This document shows, in pieces, positions 10,429 through 21,876 of a DNA stretch of 64,000 nucleotides (positions are counted from its first letter, which is position 1; each line of letters begins with the position of its first letter). The DNA lies in contig MU004239.1 of assembly GCA_010405405.1 (NCBI GenBank), forward strand, positions 1,614,532-1,678,531, written 5' to 3'. Under the pieces are notes generated by a model. The model saw only the letters and a list, made by a program, of their open reading frames with translations. It was not told where the DNA came from and did not search any database. Origin of the DNA: Microthyrium microscopicum. Lineage: Eukaryota > Ascomycota > Dothideomycetes > Microthyriales > Microthyriaceae. The translations under genes were made by a program, and so were the position numbers.

Positions 10429-10740
10429 TACCGTTTTTACCCTCTGAGTTCGAACACGGTAGCGCCGGATTTTAACGTAATTTCTGCATTTCAGCCGGGT
10501 CTAACGGGGGTAAAAGGGGTTCTCTAGAGGTACACAGGCCACATTACATAAGGAAATGTGGATTACTTACCGTCTTTACTACTTCAAAATACCTTGCAAA
10601 AGACCACTGAAGGGCCCTAAAATAAGCCTCAATAGCGGGTAAGCTGCAGCCACCGGCAGGGGCGACGCCCGCTAAATTTAGTGGCGCCACGACCCAAATA
10701 GGCACGCTACCGTGTTCGAACTCAGAGGGTAAAAACGGTA
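10429..10740. mobile_element. MITE with perfect 36-bp terminal inverted repeats, TA target site (Tc1/mariner type)
   Basis: The 36 bases at 10429-10464 are the exact reverse complement of 10705-10740. Both ends read TA-CCGTTTTTACCCTCTGAG outward to inward. Taking the terminal TA as a target-site duplication gives a 308-bp element (10431-10738). The interior has no open frame of use and includes a short hairpin (CCACATT...AATGTGG near 10531-10553) and a palindromic TAAATTTA (10673-10680). Size, TIRs and TA duplication are those of non-autonomous Tc1/mariner or pogo-like elements. The perfect TIR match and lack of RIP-like decay suggest a young insertion. Family membership is inference from structure only. 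Confidence 0.85.
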
Positions 10741-11206
10741 GTGCCTTCAGAAGTTTGGCGATATCGCCAATACATACGGCGCACTGTTGTGGGGTACAAA
10801 CTCTTCAAGTCACCCTCCAGACTTTGAATCTAAATCGGGTCCTGGTCAGGGGAGCCACCTGCATACGGTATAAAGATGGTTAAGCATCAGCGCCACAAAG
10901 CTTCTGGCCATCCAACCTGCATCTTGATTTGACGCCACACGCCTGCTGTTGCAGCTCTCAACCAACGACCGAGTGAAGAGGCACGGCAGGCTATATCCAA
11001 AAGGAATAATTAGCGACTGTGGCGCTCCGTATATGATACCGAAAGGGACAATATTGGAATTTAAAGCGGTCGAAGGAACGGTACAGTTGCGGCTACTCGC
11101 TCGCACCGATTAATCTTGTTCTTGACTTGTGGAGTCATCTTATAATCACAAATTCAATACCCAGAGACCATACCTATCACGCCATTTAGAGTTATAGACG
11201 AACGCT
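10741..11206. other. intergenic
   Basis: Promoter side of the MARVEL-like gene. A minus-strand frame at 10846-11106 is judged spurious. Confidence 0.45.
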
Positions 11207-12627
11207 ATGAATTCTACGGAGGGTAGCAAAACGGTGCATGCAACTGTACAGCCAATTGCACCTCAAGCTGGTGAAGCAATTACAACGAGAGCCGCAACAG
11301 AAAATGCCCATCCCCTGCGAACTAATCGTGCCATCACAGCTGTCCGTGGTGCTCAAATCATATTGACCATCGCAGCTCTTGGTGTTAGTGGAGGTGACAT
11401 TAGTAGTTGGAAGTCCAATGAGTGTAATGCTCCTGCAAAACTTGACTACAACATTGCCGTGGTAGGTCATTTCTTCTCCATCTCCGCGACGAGACACTAA
11501 CTTTGTCAGGCGGCCATATCGCTTCCAGCGCTGATATATCTGTTGCTTAATAGCGGAAAGCTCGGCGCCAAATTTCATTCTCTACCATGGCATCCATTTG
11601 CCCAAGCCGGTATGGACTTCGTGCTTCCAATTCTCTGGATCGCTGCAGCAGCTTTGTGGTCCACAGATTTTACTTGCGATCAACTTTGCGGACTTTGTAA
11701 GCAGTTTGGTTTTGATAACGGTGGCAGCGATGGATTCTACCTTCCATCTGCTATTGACCCATATGAAAGCTGTGTCTGTTTTTGGACTCTGAACTCCAAA
11801 CGCGGCCTTGATAGCGGCAATCATCTCACGTCGCGAGCTGTCCATGTGCCATCCCATTCAGGTTCTTCAGCCAAAAGTGCAAAAAAGGCAGGAAAGGCTG
11901 CATCTAAACTCGGGATTGACTGGATCATGGTGTAATATCTCACATTGTACTACTACGTAGCAACTCCCGCTAACAATGACCTAGTATCGTATCAGCTATC
12001 GCCCTGGGATTGACCATTCTAAACATCATCAAAGCCCGTAAAGCCCAGCAAACACAACCAGCGATTCAGATGGAACCAAAAACCGAGGCGCAGCCCGTTG
12101 CCCAAGGTGGCCAACAACAACCCAACCACGGTCAATATGGCTCACCTGACGGCGCACCACCAGGATATCAGAGCCCAGCACCAGCATACTATCCTGCGCC
12201 TCAAGAGCAGTATATGCAACCCAATGGCTCACAAATGCCGCAACCAGCCATGTCACCACCTCCACAGCAATTCGTAGGATATCCTCAACCAACTATGTCT
12301 CCACCGCCACATCAGATGGCAGGATACCCTCAATCAAGTACTTCTCCTCATCCACAGCAGATCGCAGGATACCCTCAACCAACTACTTCTCCGCCTCCAC
12401 AACAGATTTCAGGATACCCTGAACCAACCACCTCTCCACCTCCTCAACAGATGGCGGGCTTCGTACCACAGCCAATGGGTAGTTCCCCACAGGCGATGCC
12501 ATACCAAAGCCAGCCAGATGTCTCTGGATATGCATATCCTAATAATGCTGTGCCTCAACAGCATATGCAAATGCCGCACCAAGGTGTTCCCATACAGCAA
12601 CCAGTGTCTCAGCACCAAACACAATAG
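11207..12627 (+). CDS. MARVEL-like four-helix membrane protein with Pro/Gln-rich repeat tail
   Basis: Three exons, 11207-11461, 11510-11931 and 11985-12627, with GT-AG introns of 48 and 53 nt, give 439 aa. Four hydrophobic segments are visible: AQIILTIAALGVSG (about 50-63), AAISLPALIYLLL (from about 86), FVLPILWIAAAALW (about 120) and IVSAIALGLTILNII (about 225). This is the topology of fungal MARVEL-domain proteins, which act at membrane apposition sites such as eisosomes or secretory membranes. The C-terminal 200 residues are cytosolic-looking, rich in Pro, Gln and Tyr, with five tandem 15-residue repeats. The second donor (GTAATA at 11932) was chosen because only it keeps the fourth helix in frame. 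The MARVEL call is by topology and composition. Confidence 0.78.
12241..12465 (+). repeat. five 45-bp in-frame repeats in the MARVEL-like gene
   Basis: Units at 12241, 12286, 12331, 12376 and 12421 are each exactly 45 bp and encode variants of QPTTSPPPQQMAGYP. The strict codon-multiple length keeps the frame, so copy number can change without breaking the protein. Confidence 0.9.
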
Positions 12628-13198
12628 GCAACATATCTAAGTACGGTCATACGTTGTTTCTATTCCTTCATGTCTGCAGGCCAATGCTTTGTGAATATGG
12701 TAATACACAAATTCTCGCGAGAAGAGTCTGGTTTGTCCAAGTCTGGTTTGATAAAACTATTGTAACTACTAATGAATACAGACATTGCATTGTCTGAAAC
12801 GCTTGCACATAAATTCAAGACATGTGTAGCGTCACTACCAAGCCCATCATCGCTCAATCTTCACTGATGCTCAGGTCCAAGTCTGTTCTAAGGTACTTAT
12901 TCGCCCACAGAAGCGTAACAAACCGGATTTTTCTGGCGCCCGACATATTATAATCTATGTCCCTAGCCATCTTGAAGCTCTACCAAGTCATCTACCTTAC
13001 GCGGTCAACGATAGGTCTGAGCTTGTGCTCATCTAAGTTTTCGAAAACTCATTGAACGAATCCAGGACTCTACCCCCGCTTCTAAGATCTAATTAGACAC
13101 TGCTGCAACAGGGCCTCAGACTCAGTCAAGATACCAAGTCACAATGATTATTACGATACTTTTTAATACGCTAAATTACAACTACAACTACAACTCTA
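12628..13198. other. convergent 3' intergenic region
   Basis: Lies between the stops of the MARVEL-like (+) and SMP-30-like (-) genes. A small (CAACTA)n-like run is seen at about 13177-13194. No gene is seen. Confidence 0.5.
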
Positions 13199-15412
13199 TC
13201 AAGCCACATTGACCGCATACAACGCGCCCGCCATCGTCGTTACATACAGCACATTTTTATCGCTTCCCCTTCCAAACTGCGCAGAAGTGGGCGCACCTGG
13301 GATATCCACCAACTTCGTCGTGGTCCCGTCCTTGAACGACACCTTGAACACGCAATTCGCGCCAATGTCCGCGACATACGCAACATCTCCTCTAACCGCA
13401 AAACCGTCTGGTCCAAGCATGCCTTTGCCTACCACCTCTGCTGGTCCGCTCGCGATCTTTGCGCCGCTGCTGGTTGCTGAGACGGGCACGCGTCCGAGAA
13501 TGCCGGTCAACGTGTTGGTGTAGTACAACCAGCCGCCAGAGATGCGCAGACCGTCGATGCCAGATGCCATGGTCTTGTCGGCGAGAACGACGCTAGGCGC
13601 AGACTGGCCAGGCACAGGTAAAGCAAAGACGGTGCCGGCGATCATGTCGGCCGCAAGAAGAGTCGAAGGGGCCAGCGAGGCGAGACCGTTGAGCGGGTTT
13701 GTATTACTGTAGGGGCCACCTGTGGGGGGTGAAGAACAAAAGTTAGTTTCGTGTATCCATACTGATACGGAATATCAAGCAGCGATAAGTTGGTTTGACA
13801 TGGTTAAGAGGAAGAACATGGTGTGTAGTAGGGCCAGATGAGCGCCCCAGCGTATCTTACGCAAGCAGATACAAGCATAGTGTATGGACGGAAAAATGAT
13901 TCTCTTTGCTATTGGCCCCGACTGCCCTATGCGTGAAGAGTCCACGATCAACGGACGAGGAACAATACATCATGTATACAACCACCGCCAGCCACGAGAT
14001 TCGTACCATTAAAGGGGCAAGATAAAGGTGTAGAGTATAAACAGAGGGCGGACGGCCCACCTCTCTGGTTTCTTTGATAACGATAACGGACGGAGCAATT
14101 ACTAACCTATCAGCTCAAAGTTCAACTTGCCTGTCTTGGCTGACTTGACTACTTCGCCCTCACACGATTCTCCGCACCGCACGGCCCAGATCTCGGCGAT
14201 CTCTTTGCCACTGTTGTCCTTGCGCGCCAATGCGACGGCAAACTCGTTGGGTGCGGTCTCGACGATTCCGCTGAGCTTGCCTTCGGCTGCGAACCGGTGT
14301 AGAAGAACTGGAGCTGCGTCGGGTTTGGTTGGATCTACTCTGTAGAGCTCTGGTCGGTCCATGAGAGTTACGTAGAGTAGGCCGTTTGTGCCAACGGCAA
14401 TGTCTTCTAGCCAGGTGCCTTCGGGAAACTTTTGTAGTAGTTTAGGACCATCAGCTAAAGAGGCTTGTTCTGAGACGACTCGACCAAGACCAAAACCGTT
14501 TGGTCGTGATGGTCCGGATTTCTGGCATGCTGCGGGAACTTTTGGGTTTTTGCGGACAACGTCCAATGTAGCTACAGGACAATTAACTGGTCGTGGTATC
14601 GTATTTGTCGGCGTGACTGCGGCGGGAATGTATTGGATGACCGCCTCATTGATCTGTTCCGCGTCTCTGGCGACAAGTTGTGGTGGTGATCTTTGGCATG
14701 GAACGGGCATCTTGGGTCGAGCACCATTAGCGAGTGCAGCTGGCGAGTTTGTTGGACACCGCATAAGAGGTGCCTTTGTAGTTGTTGCCACAACGTCTTT
14801 CTTGATATGTTGGTGCCCACGATCCTTCGGTCCTCCTCGATGCTCACGAGGAGCTTCGCCCTGATGTGGGCGACCAGTGGGCTCGCCATGATGTACAGTG
14901 ACCTCAGTATGGCGTGGTCGATCTGTTGGTCTGACTGGATTGGTATAGACTGATCTGGGTGGATCAACCGCTGCGACATCTCTTTTCACCAGACGCTCTG
15001 CAGCATCTACAACGTTGTCTCTGTATGAAGGCCTATATCCATCACTGTGGTCTCCTTCGAACTTTCTTGGTCCTCCGGGATTGACGGGCTGTCCATTTAG
15101 ACCAGTGGGCCTGTGTGGTTGTGCTTTCGGTTCACGATCCCGTATGTCTCGCGCAACTACGATGGGTTCGTCAGCATACGCAGGTCCAGCAGGTTTCCCC
15201 AGATTGGGATCCAAAGGTGTCTCACCACTCAGGTCAACAGGTATTGGCTCTTCAGCATATGCTGGCCCAGCCGGCTTGCCCAAGTTGGCATCGAGAGTGG
15301 GCTCGGGATATATCTGCCCACCAGTTTGACTGACGTCTGCCGTGATTGTTGCAAAAGCTGGCGAGGCGGCAACAGCTACTGCCAACGAAATCAAGTGTAA
15401 CGAGGGACGCAT
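13199..15412 (-). CDS. secreted SMP-30/gluconolactonase-like beta-propeller with disordered N-terminal half
   Basis: Two exons, 15412-14107 and 13719-13199, separated by a 387-nt intron (donor GTTAGT, acceptor CCACAG), give 608 aa. The signal peptide MRPSLHLISLAVAVAASPAFA is followed by about 250 residues rich in Pro, His, Arg and Gly. These include two 27-residue repeats of NLGKPAGPAYAxEPI (starting near residues 43 and 70) and several dibasic KR sites. The C-terminal 300 residues have propeller-like strands: LEDIAVGTNGLLYVTLMDRP, ELYRVDP, GIDGLRISGGWLYYTNT, GPDGFAVRGDVAYVADIGAN. This pattern is typical of SMP-30/gluconolactonase/LRE-like six-bladed propellers, usually calcium-dependent lactonases or secreted binding proteins. 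The intron is long for a fungus. The start is the ATG at 15412, directly at the signal peptide. Confidence 0.8.
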
Positions 15413-15970
15413 GTTCAATGTTGATGGTTGTGGAACAAAATTCTCATAGCATTACCCAGACTCCAGAAATCCCGTGGCGATAATGGTCGTTTTGTGCAAG
15501 TGTGTCGTGAAGATCTCCAGATCTAGAATGAACGGTGTTTTCATTTTTCCAAGCTTTTTAAATTAGATGAATATAAATTGGATTGCATTGACACTCCTGG
15601 AAGAATGAATCGACCAGAGATCGGGAAGAGAGGGCAAGCATCAACCCGGGAACTGTATATTAAATTCAAGCGGTTTGCCTCCAAGTGCAATTTTACGGGA
15701 AAATAGGTATCATAGAAGTTGAGTTGCATTATTTTTAGCTCCCCGATTCGTTCGGCCCCAGAATTTCACCGTGACGGAAAAATTGGCATTGACATCGTGT
15801 AATAGTGTATCTCTCGCGGCCCGATTTGCCTATCCTTGGAGAACCATACATCGATCAAGTCTCGGCCAAACGCTCGGCCAAATCTGAAGGCCATATATCT
15901 TACATGCTTGTTGAAATCGACGTGAGCTTAATTCTAGCTGCATTCGTTCCTAAAAGGCCCCGAAATCCTA
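15413..15970. other. intergenic
   Basis: Upstream region of the 15412 gene and 3' side of SER3. No supported gene is seen. Confidence 0.5.
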
Positions 15971-17577
15971 TCAATATAGGATTCTTGTTCTGATACGAGC
16001 TAAAACGGAAAATTAGCCTCAAAAGCTCCGGTTATTCGTGGGGATGGTAAACTTACAGCTCAAATCTTCAAGGTTTTGCCATAAATCTTTGATTTCTGGT
16101 TGGCGAACGTTACTAATGTCCGCCATCAGATAGGCGACTTCGCCCCGACTGTCCGTCATTTGCTTGTCGACATTATGGTTTGAAAGTACTTCATTAACTG
16201 CAACAAGTCAGCTATATGGCACTGCGATACGGTTTCATGGACATACCTTTGCGTAGTACACCGGGGACGTTCTTATGAATGAAAATAACCCGGGCATGAT
16301 CAGGTTCTTGATCAGTTAATCCTCGGAGACTAACTTCTGGCATGTTGACAGCGCCAACTGTAGTGCCCTCATTAACGTATTTGACCAGGGCGGTACTGAC
16401 TTCTACCCCAATGGCACTTTGAGCCTCTTCCGTGCTTCCGCCAATATGTGGAGTTAAGATGAGATTTTTCAAAGACCGCAAATCATCTGTCCAGGCCCCT
16501 TTACCACTTTGCAATGACGAGTCGTTGAAGTAGTCGCCATTGCCTTTTGGCTCTGCTGGATAAACATCAATGGCAGCACCAGCAAGCTTCTGAGTGCGCA
16601 TTGCATCAACTAGAGCTGGTATGTCGACCACCGATCCGCGGCTGTTGTTGATGAGGTAGCTTCCGTCTCTCATCTTTGCAAATTGGTCTGGACCGATCAT
16701 GTTCTTGGTCTCTGGTAGCTCGGGGACATGAAGAGTCACGAAATCAGCTCTTGAAAGAAGTTCGTCTAGAGTCTTGACTTGTCGAGCTATTCCCATGGCC
16801 ATGAGTGGTATCACGTCGTAGTAGATCACGCTCATGCCCATGCCTTCAGCCAAAACGCTAAGCTGAGAGCCAATGTGACCATATCCAACTATTCCAAGAG
16901 TCTTGCCACGAACTTCCCAGCATCCAGCGCTAACCTTGTTCCATGTACCATTGTGCAGCTCTGCGCTGCGGTCTGTTAATTGACGGGCCAGACAAACGAT
17001 TTCGGCAATTGTAAGTTCAGCAACTGATCGTGAATTTGAAAACGGCGAGTTGAAAACGGCTACTCCATGTTGAGCAGCTGCTTGCAAATCTACCTGATTT
17101 GTACCAATGCAGAAGCATCCTATAACGATCAAGCTCTTTGCAGCTTCAAGAACCCTCGCGGTGAGTTGTGTTTTGGAGCGAATACCAATTACATGTACGT
17201 CTCTACGATAGCATTAGCTGACAGGTAGTTGTACATCATCAATGGACATACTTGATCTTTTCTATTAGTTCATCTTCTCCAAGACTGCTTTTCATCGTTT
17301 CGACTTGATATCCCTGCTCTTCCAAGATTTCGATACCGGTTTGATTGACATTTTCTAGCAATAGCACTTTGATATCTGCGGTCTGGAACGGTTTGAGTGA
17401 TTTAGTTCTTGCCAGATTAGCAAGACTTTGTGACTGTGACTGTGATCCCGGAGGCGAGTGGAATGATAGGACTGGGGAGGTGGAAAGGCTCATGCCTTGA
17501 TTGAATGACAGATTGGCCGCGAAGCTTCCACTTCTTGACACTTTGTGGCTTGAGACGATATCGTATGGTTGCGCCAT
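15971..17577 (-). CDS. SER3: D-3-phosphoglycerate dehydrogenase
   Basis: Four exons, 17577-17252, 17202-16247, 16197-16057 and 15999-15971 (29 nt), with phases 2, 1 and 1, give 483 aa. The enzyme oxidises 3-phosphoglycerate with NAD+ to 3-phosphohydroxypyruvate, the first step of serine synthesis. The Rossmann motif GIVGYGHIG is at about 212-220, substrate-site GCFCIGTNQVDL at about 137-148, and the signature LINNSRGSVVDIPAL and catalytic LTPHIGGST follow. The C-terminus is a regulatory ACT domain (HARVIFIHKNVPGVLRK..., ending SSRIRTRILY), which needs the last two small exons to be complete. The first 60 residues are a fungal-specific Ser-rich extension. An upstream in-frame start at 17709 was not used. 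A TGACTCA site lies 183 bp upstream of the ATG. Confidence 0.95.
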
Positions 17578-18434
17578 GATCTTGATATTGCAATGAGGAA
17601 ACCAAGGTAGAGAGATGAAGTTACGATAAAAACAAGCACCGGTGTAACTGGTGACTTTGTAGTAAGGAGAACAATGCAGGTACGCGGGGCGCGCCACGCG
17701 AATCATCAAGTCAAAAAAACTGGTGGGGTGAAATTTTGCGGATGACGTTTTCGAGTTTTTGACTCACCCAAATCACATCATTCCCAACATGTATTTGTTG
17801 TAGGTAATAGTGCTTCTTTGAAGATCAAGTACAAAACAAATACTCACAGTTCATCTTTTCAGAATCTGTAATTCACCCTAGACTTCTCGGTACGCTTTCC
17901 AAGTCTATTACGTACACAGAACCACGTATTTCCAAAGCTTTGGAACCAATTTACCGAGGCCAACTGCAATATAATTCCGGTAACGTTGAGTTGAAAATAT
18001 TAGCATGGAGTATACAGCAATTTCAGTTTCAATATCATAAACTCCCGCTATGTAATGTTTACTCTGCAAACCACTTCTTTCAAGAGCAAAAATACTTGGG
18101 TTAGATCGACATGGCTTAACACAAATTTTGAGCATATCTGAAGCTGTTAGCATGTTAGATCATCCATATATGGCAATGTATGGTTCTCGAAAGGAAGCAG
18201 ACAGTTGGTCAACTCTTCAAACAAGATAGCCAGCTTTCCATCAAGACTCTTCAAAGAGAAAGATTGGCTCGGAATCAAATCAGCCAACGAAGAGGAGGAG
18301 GCAAAGTACTTGTTGGATATCAAGTACGGAACTGTGAGAATGAGACAGACGATTTTGTCGTGATGGAAGAACAGGAATCACCGGAGTGAGCTTCATATAG
18401 CTGTTTGCGGCCAAAAACCAGGCCGTCAGCCGAC
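17578..18434. other. intergenic, SER3 promoter and LysM 3' side
   Basis: Apart from the TGACTCA site no feature is supported. The small open frames are spurious. Confidence 0.5.
17760..17766. promoter_or_regulatory. Gcn4/CpcA-type TGACTCA site upstream of SER3
   Basis: The exact heptamer TGACTCA at 17760-17766 is the consensus of the Gcn4 family (CPC1/CpcA) that controls amino-acid biosynthesis genes. It lies 183 bp before the SER3 start, next to a CRE-like TGACGTTT at 17743-17750. Use in general amino-acid control is inferred from the motif and the gene's role. Confidence 0.55.
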
Positions 18435-20338
18435 TCAAATCGCCGTTGTAGAAGCCGTATTTGTTGTCTGAGATCCGGATACAGTGGTGTTGCTCCAGGT
18501 CGAATTACCCAGTCGGACACATACGGCATTGTATGAATCTCCGTCAGTGGTGGAGAGTCCATCATAGATGCCGTTGTTGCAGTCGGTACCAGCCCACGGA
18601 TTCCACTTGAGAGCATCCGCGGCAGTCACATTGTGTTCTTCCGAAAGATCATCACAATCATAGTCTAGAGACTTTAGTACGGGAAAGGTCGTTTATAGAC
18701 GAATAAAACTTACAGCATTTGTCGATACCAATCATCGCTCGGAAGCATTTGCAGTACGGGTTAGTTCCAGCCTTTGTTCTTGAGCGGGCAACCTCATCAC
18801 ACAAGTAATAGAATGGAATAAGCGGTTTTACTAAGGCGTGAGGTCAATAAATGGTCACCAAAGTTGACGGGACGCATCAAAGGATACTTACTACCTACGG
18901 GACGTGTACAGTATCTCAAATTTGGAAGTAGTGTATATTTACCGGTTGTGTTTCCTGCAATCAAGCTCGGATTCAAGTCAAAAGATCGGCAATGGAAATG
19001 CCGTAGACTGCTGTAGTAGTATTGCAATAGAGTTCAGTCGGGTTGTAGGAAGTCTGATCATTGACATTCTCTGCCTGCTCAGCGAAGTCAGGTCGGGGGA
19101 AACCATATTCATGACTTGTGCAATTCGACCAGGTGCCAGGTGCCAGAGAAGATTGAATCGACAGAAGACGTTCACTCAGTGGACCGATAGAATGAGTCAG
19201 TCGAGCACATATCTGCGAATATGAAATGTCTCCTTACCTGACGCAAATGAAATGAGATAGAAGGTCCATGATGTTGCTACAATCACGATCGAAACTCGGA
19301 TTCCATATATCTAATTGAACTCTGGTAAGAGCACCATTTGAACCCTCAACAATTGACTCACAGGTATCCCCTGGGACGCCAAGGTGGGTCAGACATTGCA
19401 AACCAATACAGAGGTTTGCTCCCCAGTGCAGCCCTCGGCATTAGCTATCATACTTGTTAAATTGCAATAGAGACCAAGTAGAGACAGAGTATTGCAACAC
19501 GATAGACGCGCAGGAGTCTCGCTCGCTCACTATGCGCAAGTTGCGACATCTGGATTCTGGTATAGTGGCCAACTCTTCGGTAAGCGCGGAGCAAGCGTAT
19601 ATGTAGCCGGTCAGTGAATGTATATGCTGTTTTGCTGCAGCTTGATGTCCGAGAGTGGAAGTCTTCTTCGTACCCCGAGTCATACCCAAAGGGAGAGTTT
19701 AGAATTGTGACCATTTCGTCCAACACACAGTCCGAGCATTCCTGCTCTGGAGTGGCGTGTTTCTGATAGTCCAATCCTCTTCGTAACGTATCGCAGAATT
19801 GACCCGAAACTCTATTTTCCACCAAGCTCAGGTCATTGCAGTGGCTTTGTGGATAAGGTGAGTGAGCAGTCACATTGGGCTTCCCCTTATTGACAACAAC
19901 AGCCATCATCAACTTTTACCAAGAGAAATGCTCTACAATTTTCATTGCGGTCGATGAGACGACGTTGACTTTGCGTAGGTATCTGACTAGGAAATGGAGC
20001 ATTTGATCCAATGCCTTCTTAAGTGGTGACTATGCCCACTTACTAAACGATCAATTGTAGTTGCCTGCTTTTTCGTCCGGAGAGAGAATGAAGATAAATG
20101 TGACTTACGAGTCCTTTTGGCACGATACTTGATATGCATAGATATATTGATCAACAATCCAGGTTGCTAGAAGCGAACTTATCTCAGCTTTTCCGTACTG
20201 AGAAGACTTGAAAGAGGAGATCTGACCTGGAAATACAGCACCGTAACTCTCGAGAGAGTTCTCCGGCGCAGGACAAGCTTGCTGAATGGTGTTGCGGGCA
20301 GAGGTTGGATTAGAAAGACATTGCGTTGTGCAAAGTGC
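18435..20338 (-). pseudogene. multi-LysM secreted protein, decayed
   Basis: Read right to left on the minus strand, this holds the pieces of a large fungal LysM protein. There is a cysteine-bearing N-terminal region (SALCTTQCLSNPTSARN, then ATWIVDQYIYAYQVSCQKDS ending at a GTAAGT donor, 20108), then SGQFCDTLRRG...ECSDCVL...LNSPFGY. LysM-like units follow: CRNLRIVSERDSCASIVLQY, CLTHLGVPGDTCESI...IWNPSFD, a unit with NPSLIAGNT, and the last, DCDDLSEEHNVTAADALKWN. Lesions: a frame change near 19608-19614; an in-frame TAA at 19441-19443, just before CRGLHWGANLCIG; and a lost base near 18973 where a conserved TGG-AAT (Trp-Asn) has become TGAAT. Intact relatives bind chitin. The true 5' end and signal peptide could not be placed. 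More than three independent lesions argue against a splicing explanation. Confidence 0.75.
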
Positions 20339-21273
20339 GGATAATTGGTCTGAATCGAGCCTCGGGCTCCTGGAGAACAGATCAGTACAAAGCTTGTATC
20401 AAAACGTGCAGAATGGTTAAGTTTGAGTGAAGCCGATGAGAATATCAGAACAGTTAATAGTTGTGTTCAAGGGAATGCTGCATTCCGAACTGATAGATGG
20501 CTACCTACCTAAGGTATCCGCTATGGGAGATCTAGTGTATTGTTGGGCAGAACAGCATAAAATCTTGATGCTCGCGGTAAGACCGCATAGGGCCAGAAAT
20601 AAAGGTCGTAAAATGCATTAGTTTAGGAGGATCAATGATTGCGGTAGCGAGCGCTGAGCAGAGCAAGTCCGGTCGCATGTAACGTGCTGAGCGCTAAAGA
20701 GCTGAGAGTCTTAAGGTTGATACTCTAGAAATCCCCGGCTCTTGAACTTGGACTAAAAGAGTCATTTGTAACGAAGCCTGTTGTTTACAGAAAGGGACGG
20801 TATTTTGGTTCGGACATTCAAATGGGATGTTGATGCTCTTGGCGGTGTGTATTTTGATCCTCCTGAAGTCAGTCTCAGAAAGCCCCCTGAGATAAAAATA
20901 GCCCATAACAACTGCACTTGAACAGTTAATTAACATTGATTTCTTTTTGGTTCAAAATCTGGAGTGGACAATGACTTTCAACTCGTAAAGGTACCTTCGA
21001 TTTTACTATACTGGCTGTACAATTAGCAAACTTCTGGCAAATGGAGAAATACACTTCCACCATGAGATGAAGTAGAGAAAAGTGCTCGCCTCTGGTTTAC
21101 ATGGTACTATGTGGAGTTTACTATTTCTGTGTCAGTTTTGGTGAAATGGCGGGTTGATTTCTACGGTACCTTCTCAGGAATGACTCCCACTCCCACTTCG
21201 CCCACTTCTACGATAACACATCACACCATTTTAACCTCGACCAACTCAGGCCCATAACCACCAATATGCCGTC
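20339..21273. other. intergenic
   Basis: Former 5' region of the LysM gene and promoter of the Rpr2-type gene. Only short frames are present. Confidence 0.45.
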
Positions 21274-21876
21274 ATGGCAAAAGTCCAGCAAAACTCCAAG
21301 AAAGAACGAAAAGTGGCGAATAAGCATCTGCACTCTCGTGTTTCCTTTCTCCACCAGGCTGCCAACCTCGTAGCCAACATCTCGGCATCAAATTCGGAAA
21401 TTAAATCCACCACACGGAATAAAAACCAACAATTTCAGCATCCAACACAGTGCGATCCAGATGATGAACCCTCTAGCCACCAAGAGCCATCAAATTCTTC
21501 AGCACCCAGTGACGAGACGAGCTTGAAAATCAAGAATTCATACGCCCTCTCCGGCTACCTTTCATCGCACATCATCACCCTCCAGCGCAAAAGCAACGAC
21601 GTCAAATTGACGCGCGAAATCAAGCGCACCATATGCAAGCGATGCAACACACTCCTACTTCCCGGAAAGACGTCGTCGTCTAAAGTGGAGAATAAGAGTC
21701 GAGGAGGCAAGAAGGCCTGGGCTGATGTGCTAGTGGAGACCTGTCTGCTTTGTGGTATGGAGAAGCGATATCCTGTTGGCGCAAAGAAACAGCTCTCGAA
21801 GAAGGATCGTATAAAAATTGATGAGACGAATGATGAAGAACTTCAAAGCAGTACAGAAATTAATGCAACAGAGTAG
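21274..21876 (+). CDS. RNase P/MRP subunit, Rpr2/Snm1/Rpp21 family
   Basis: Single exon, 200 aa, very basic. The N-terminus (MAKVQQNSKKERKVANKHLHSRVSFLHQ) gives the helical segment typical of Rpp21/Rpr2. A zinc-ribbon of the form CKRCNTLLLPG...ETCLLCGMEKRYP supplies four cysteines in two CxxC pairs, the family hallmark. A Ser/Asn-rich linker lies between, longer than in yeast Rpr2. These small proteins are nuclear or nucleolar subunits of RNase P (tRNA 5' maturation) or RNase MRP (rRNA processing). The sequence does not separate the Rpr2 and Snm1 roles, so no symbol is given. The start is the first ATG followed by the conserved basic helix. Confidence 0.88.
   Translation: MAKVQQNSKKERKVANKHLHSRVSFLHQAANLVANISASNSEIKSTTRNKNQQFQHPTQCDPDDEPSSHQEPSNSSAPSDETSLKIKNSYALSGYLSSHIITLQRKSNDVKLTREIKRTICKRCNTLLLPGKTSSSKVENKSRGGKKAWADVLVETCLLCGMEKRYPVGAKKQLSKKDRIKIDETNDEELQSSTEINATE

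Noticed and set aside
10705-10740. GTTCGAACTC looked like a tRNA T-loop
   Set aside because: It is part of the perfect inverted repeat and no acceptor or anticodon arm is present. I scanned for other T-loop-like boxes and found no tRNA in the window.
17578-17709. Upstream in-frame start that would add 44 residues to SER3
   Set aside because: The added sequence is Cys/Tyr-rich and not typical of the family; the ATG at 17577 gives the usual fungal N-terminus.
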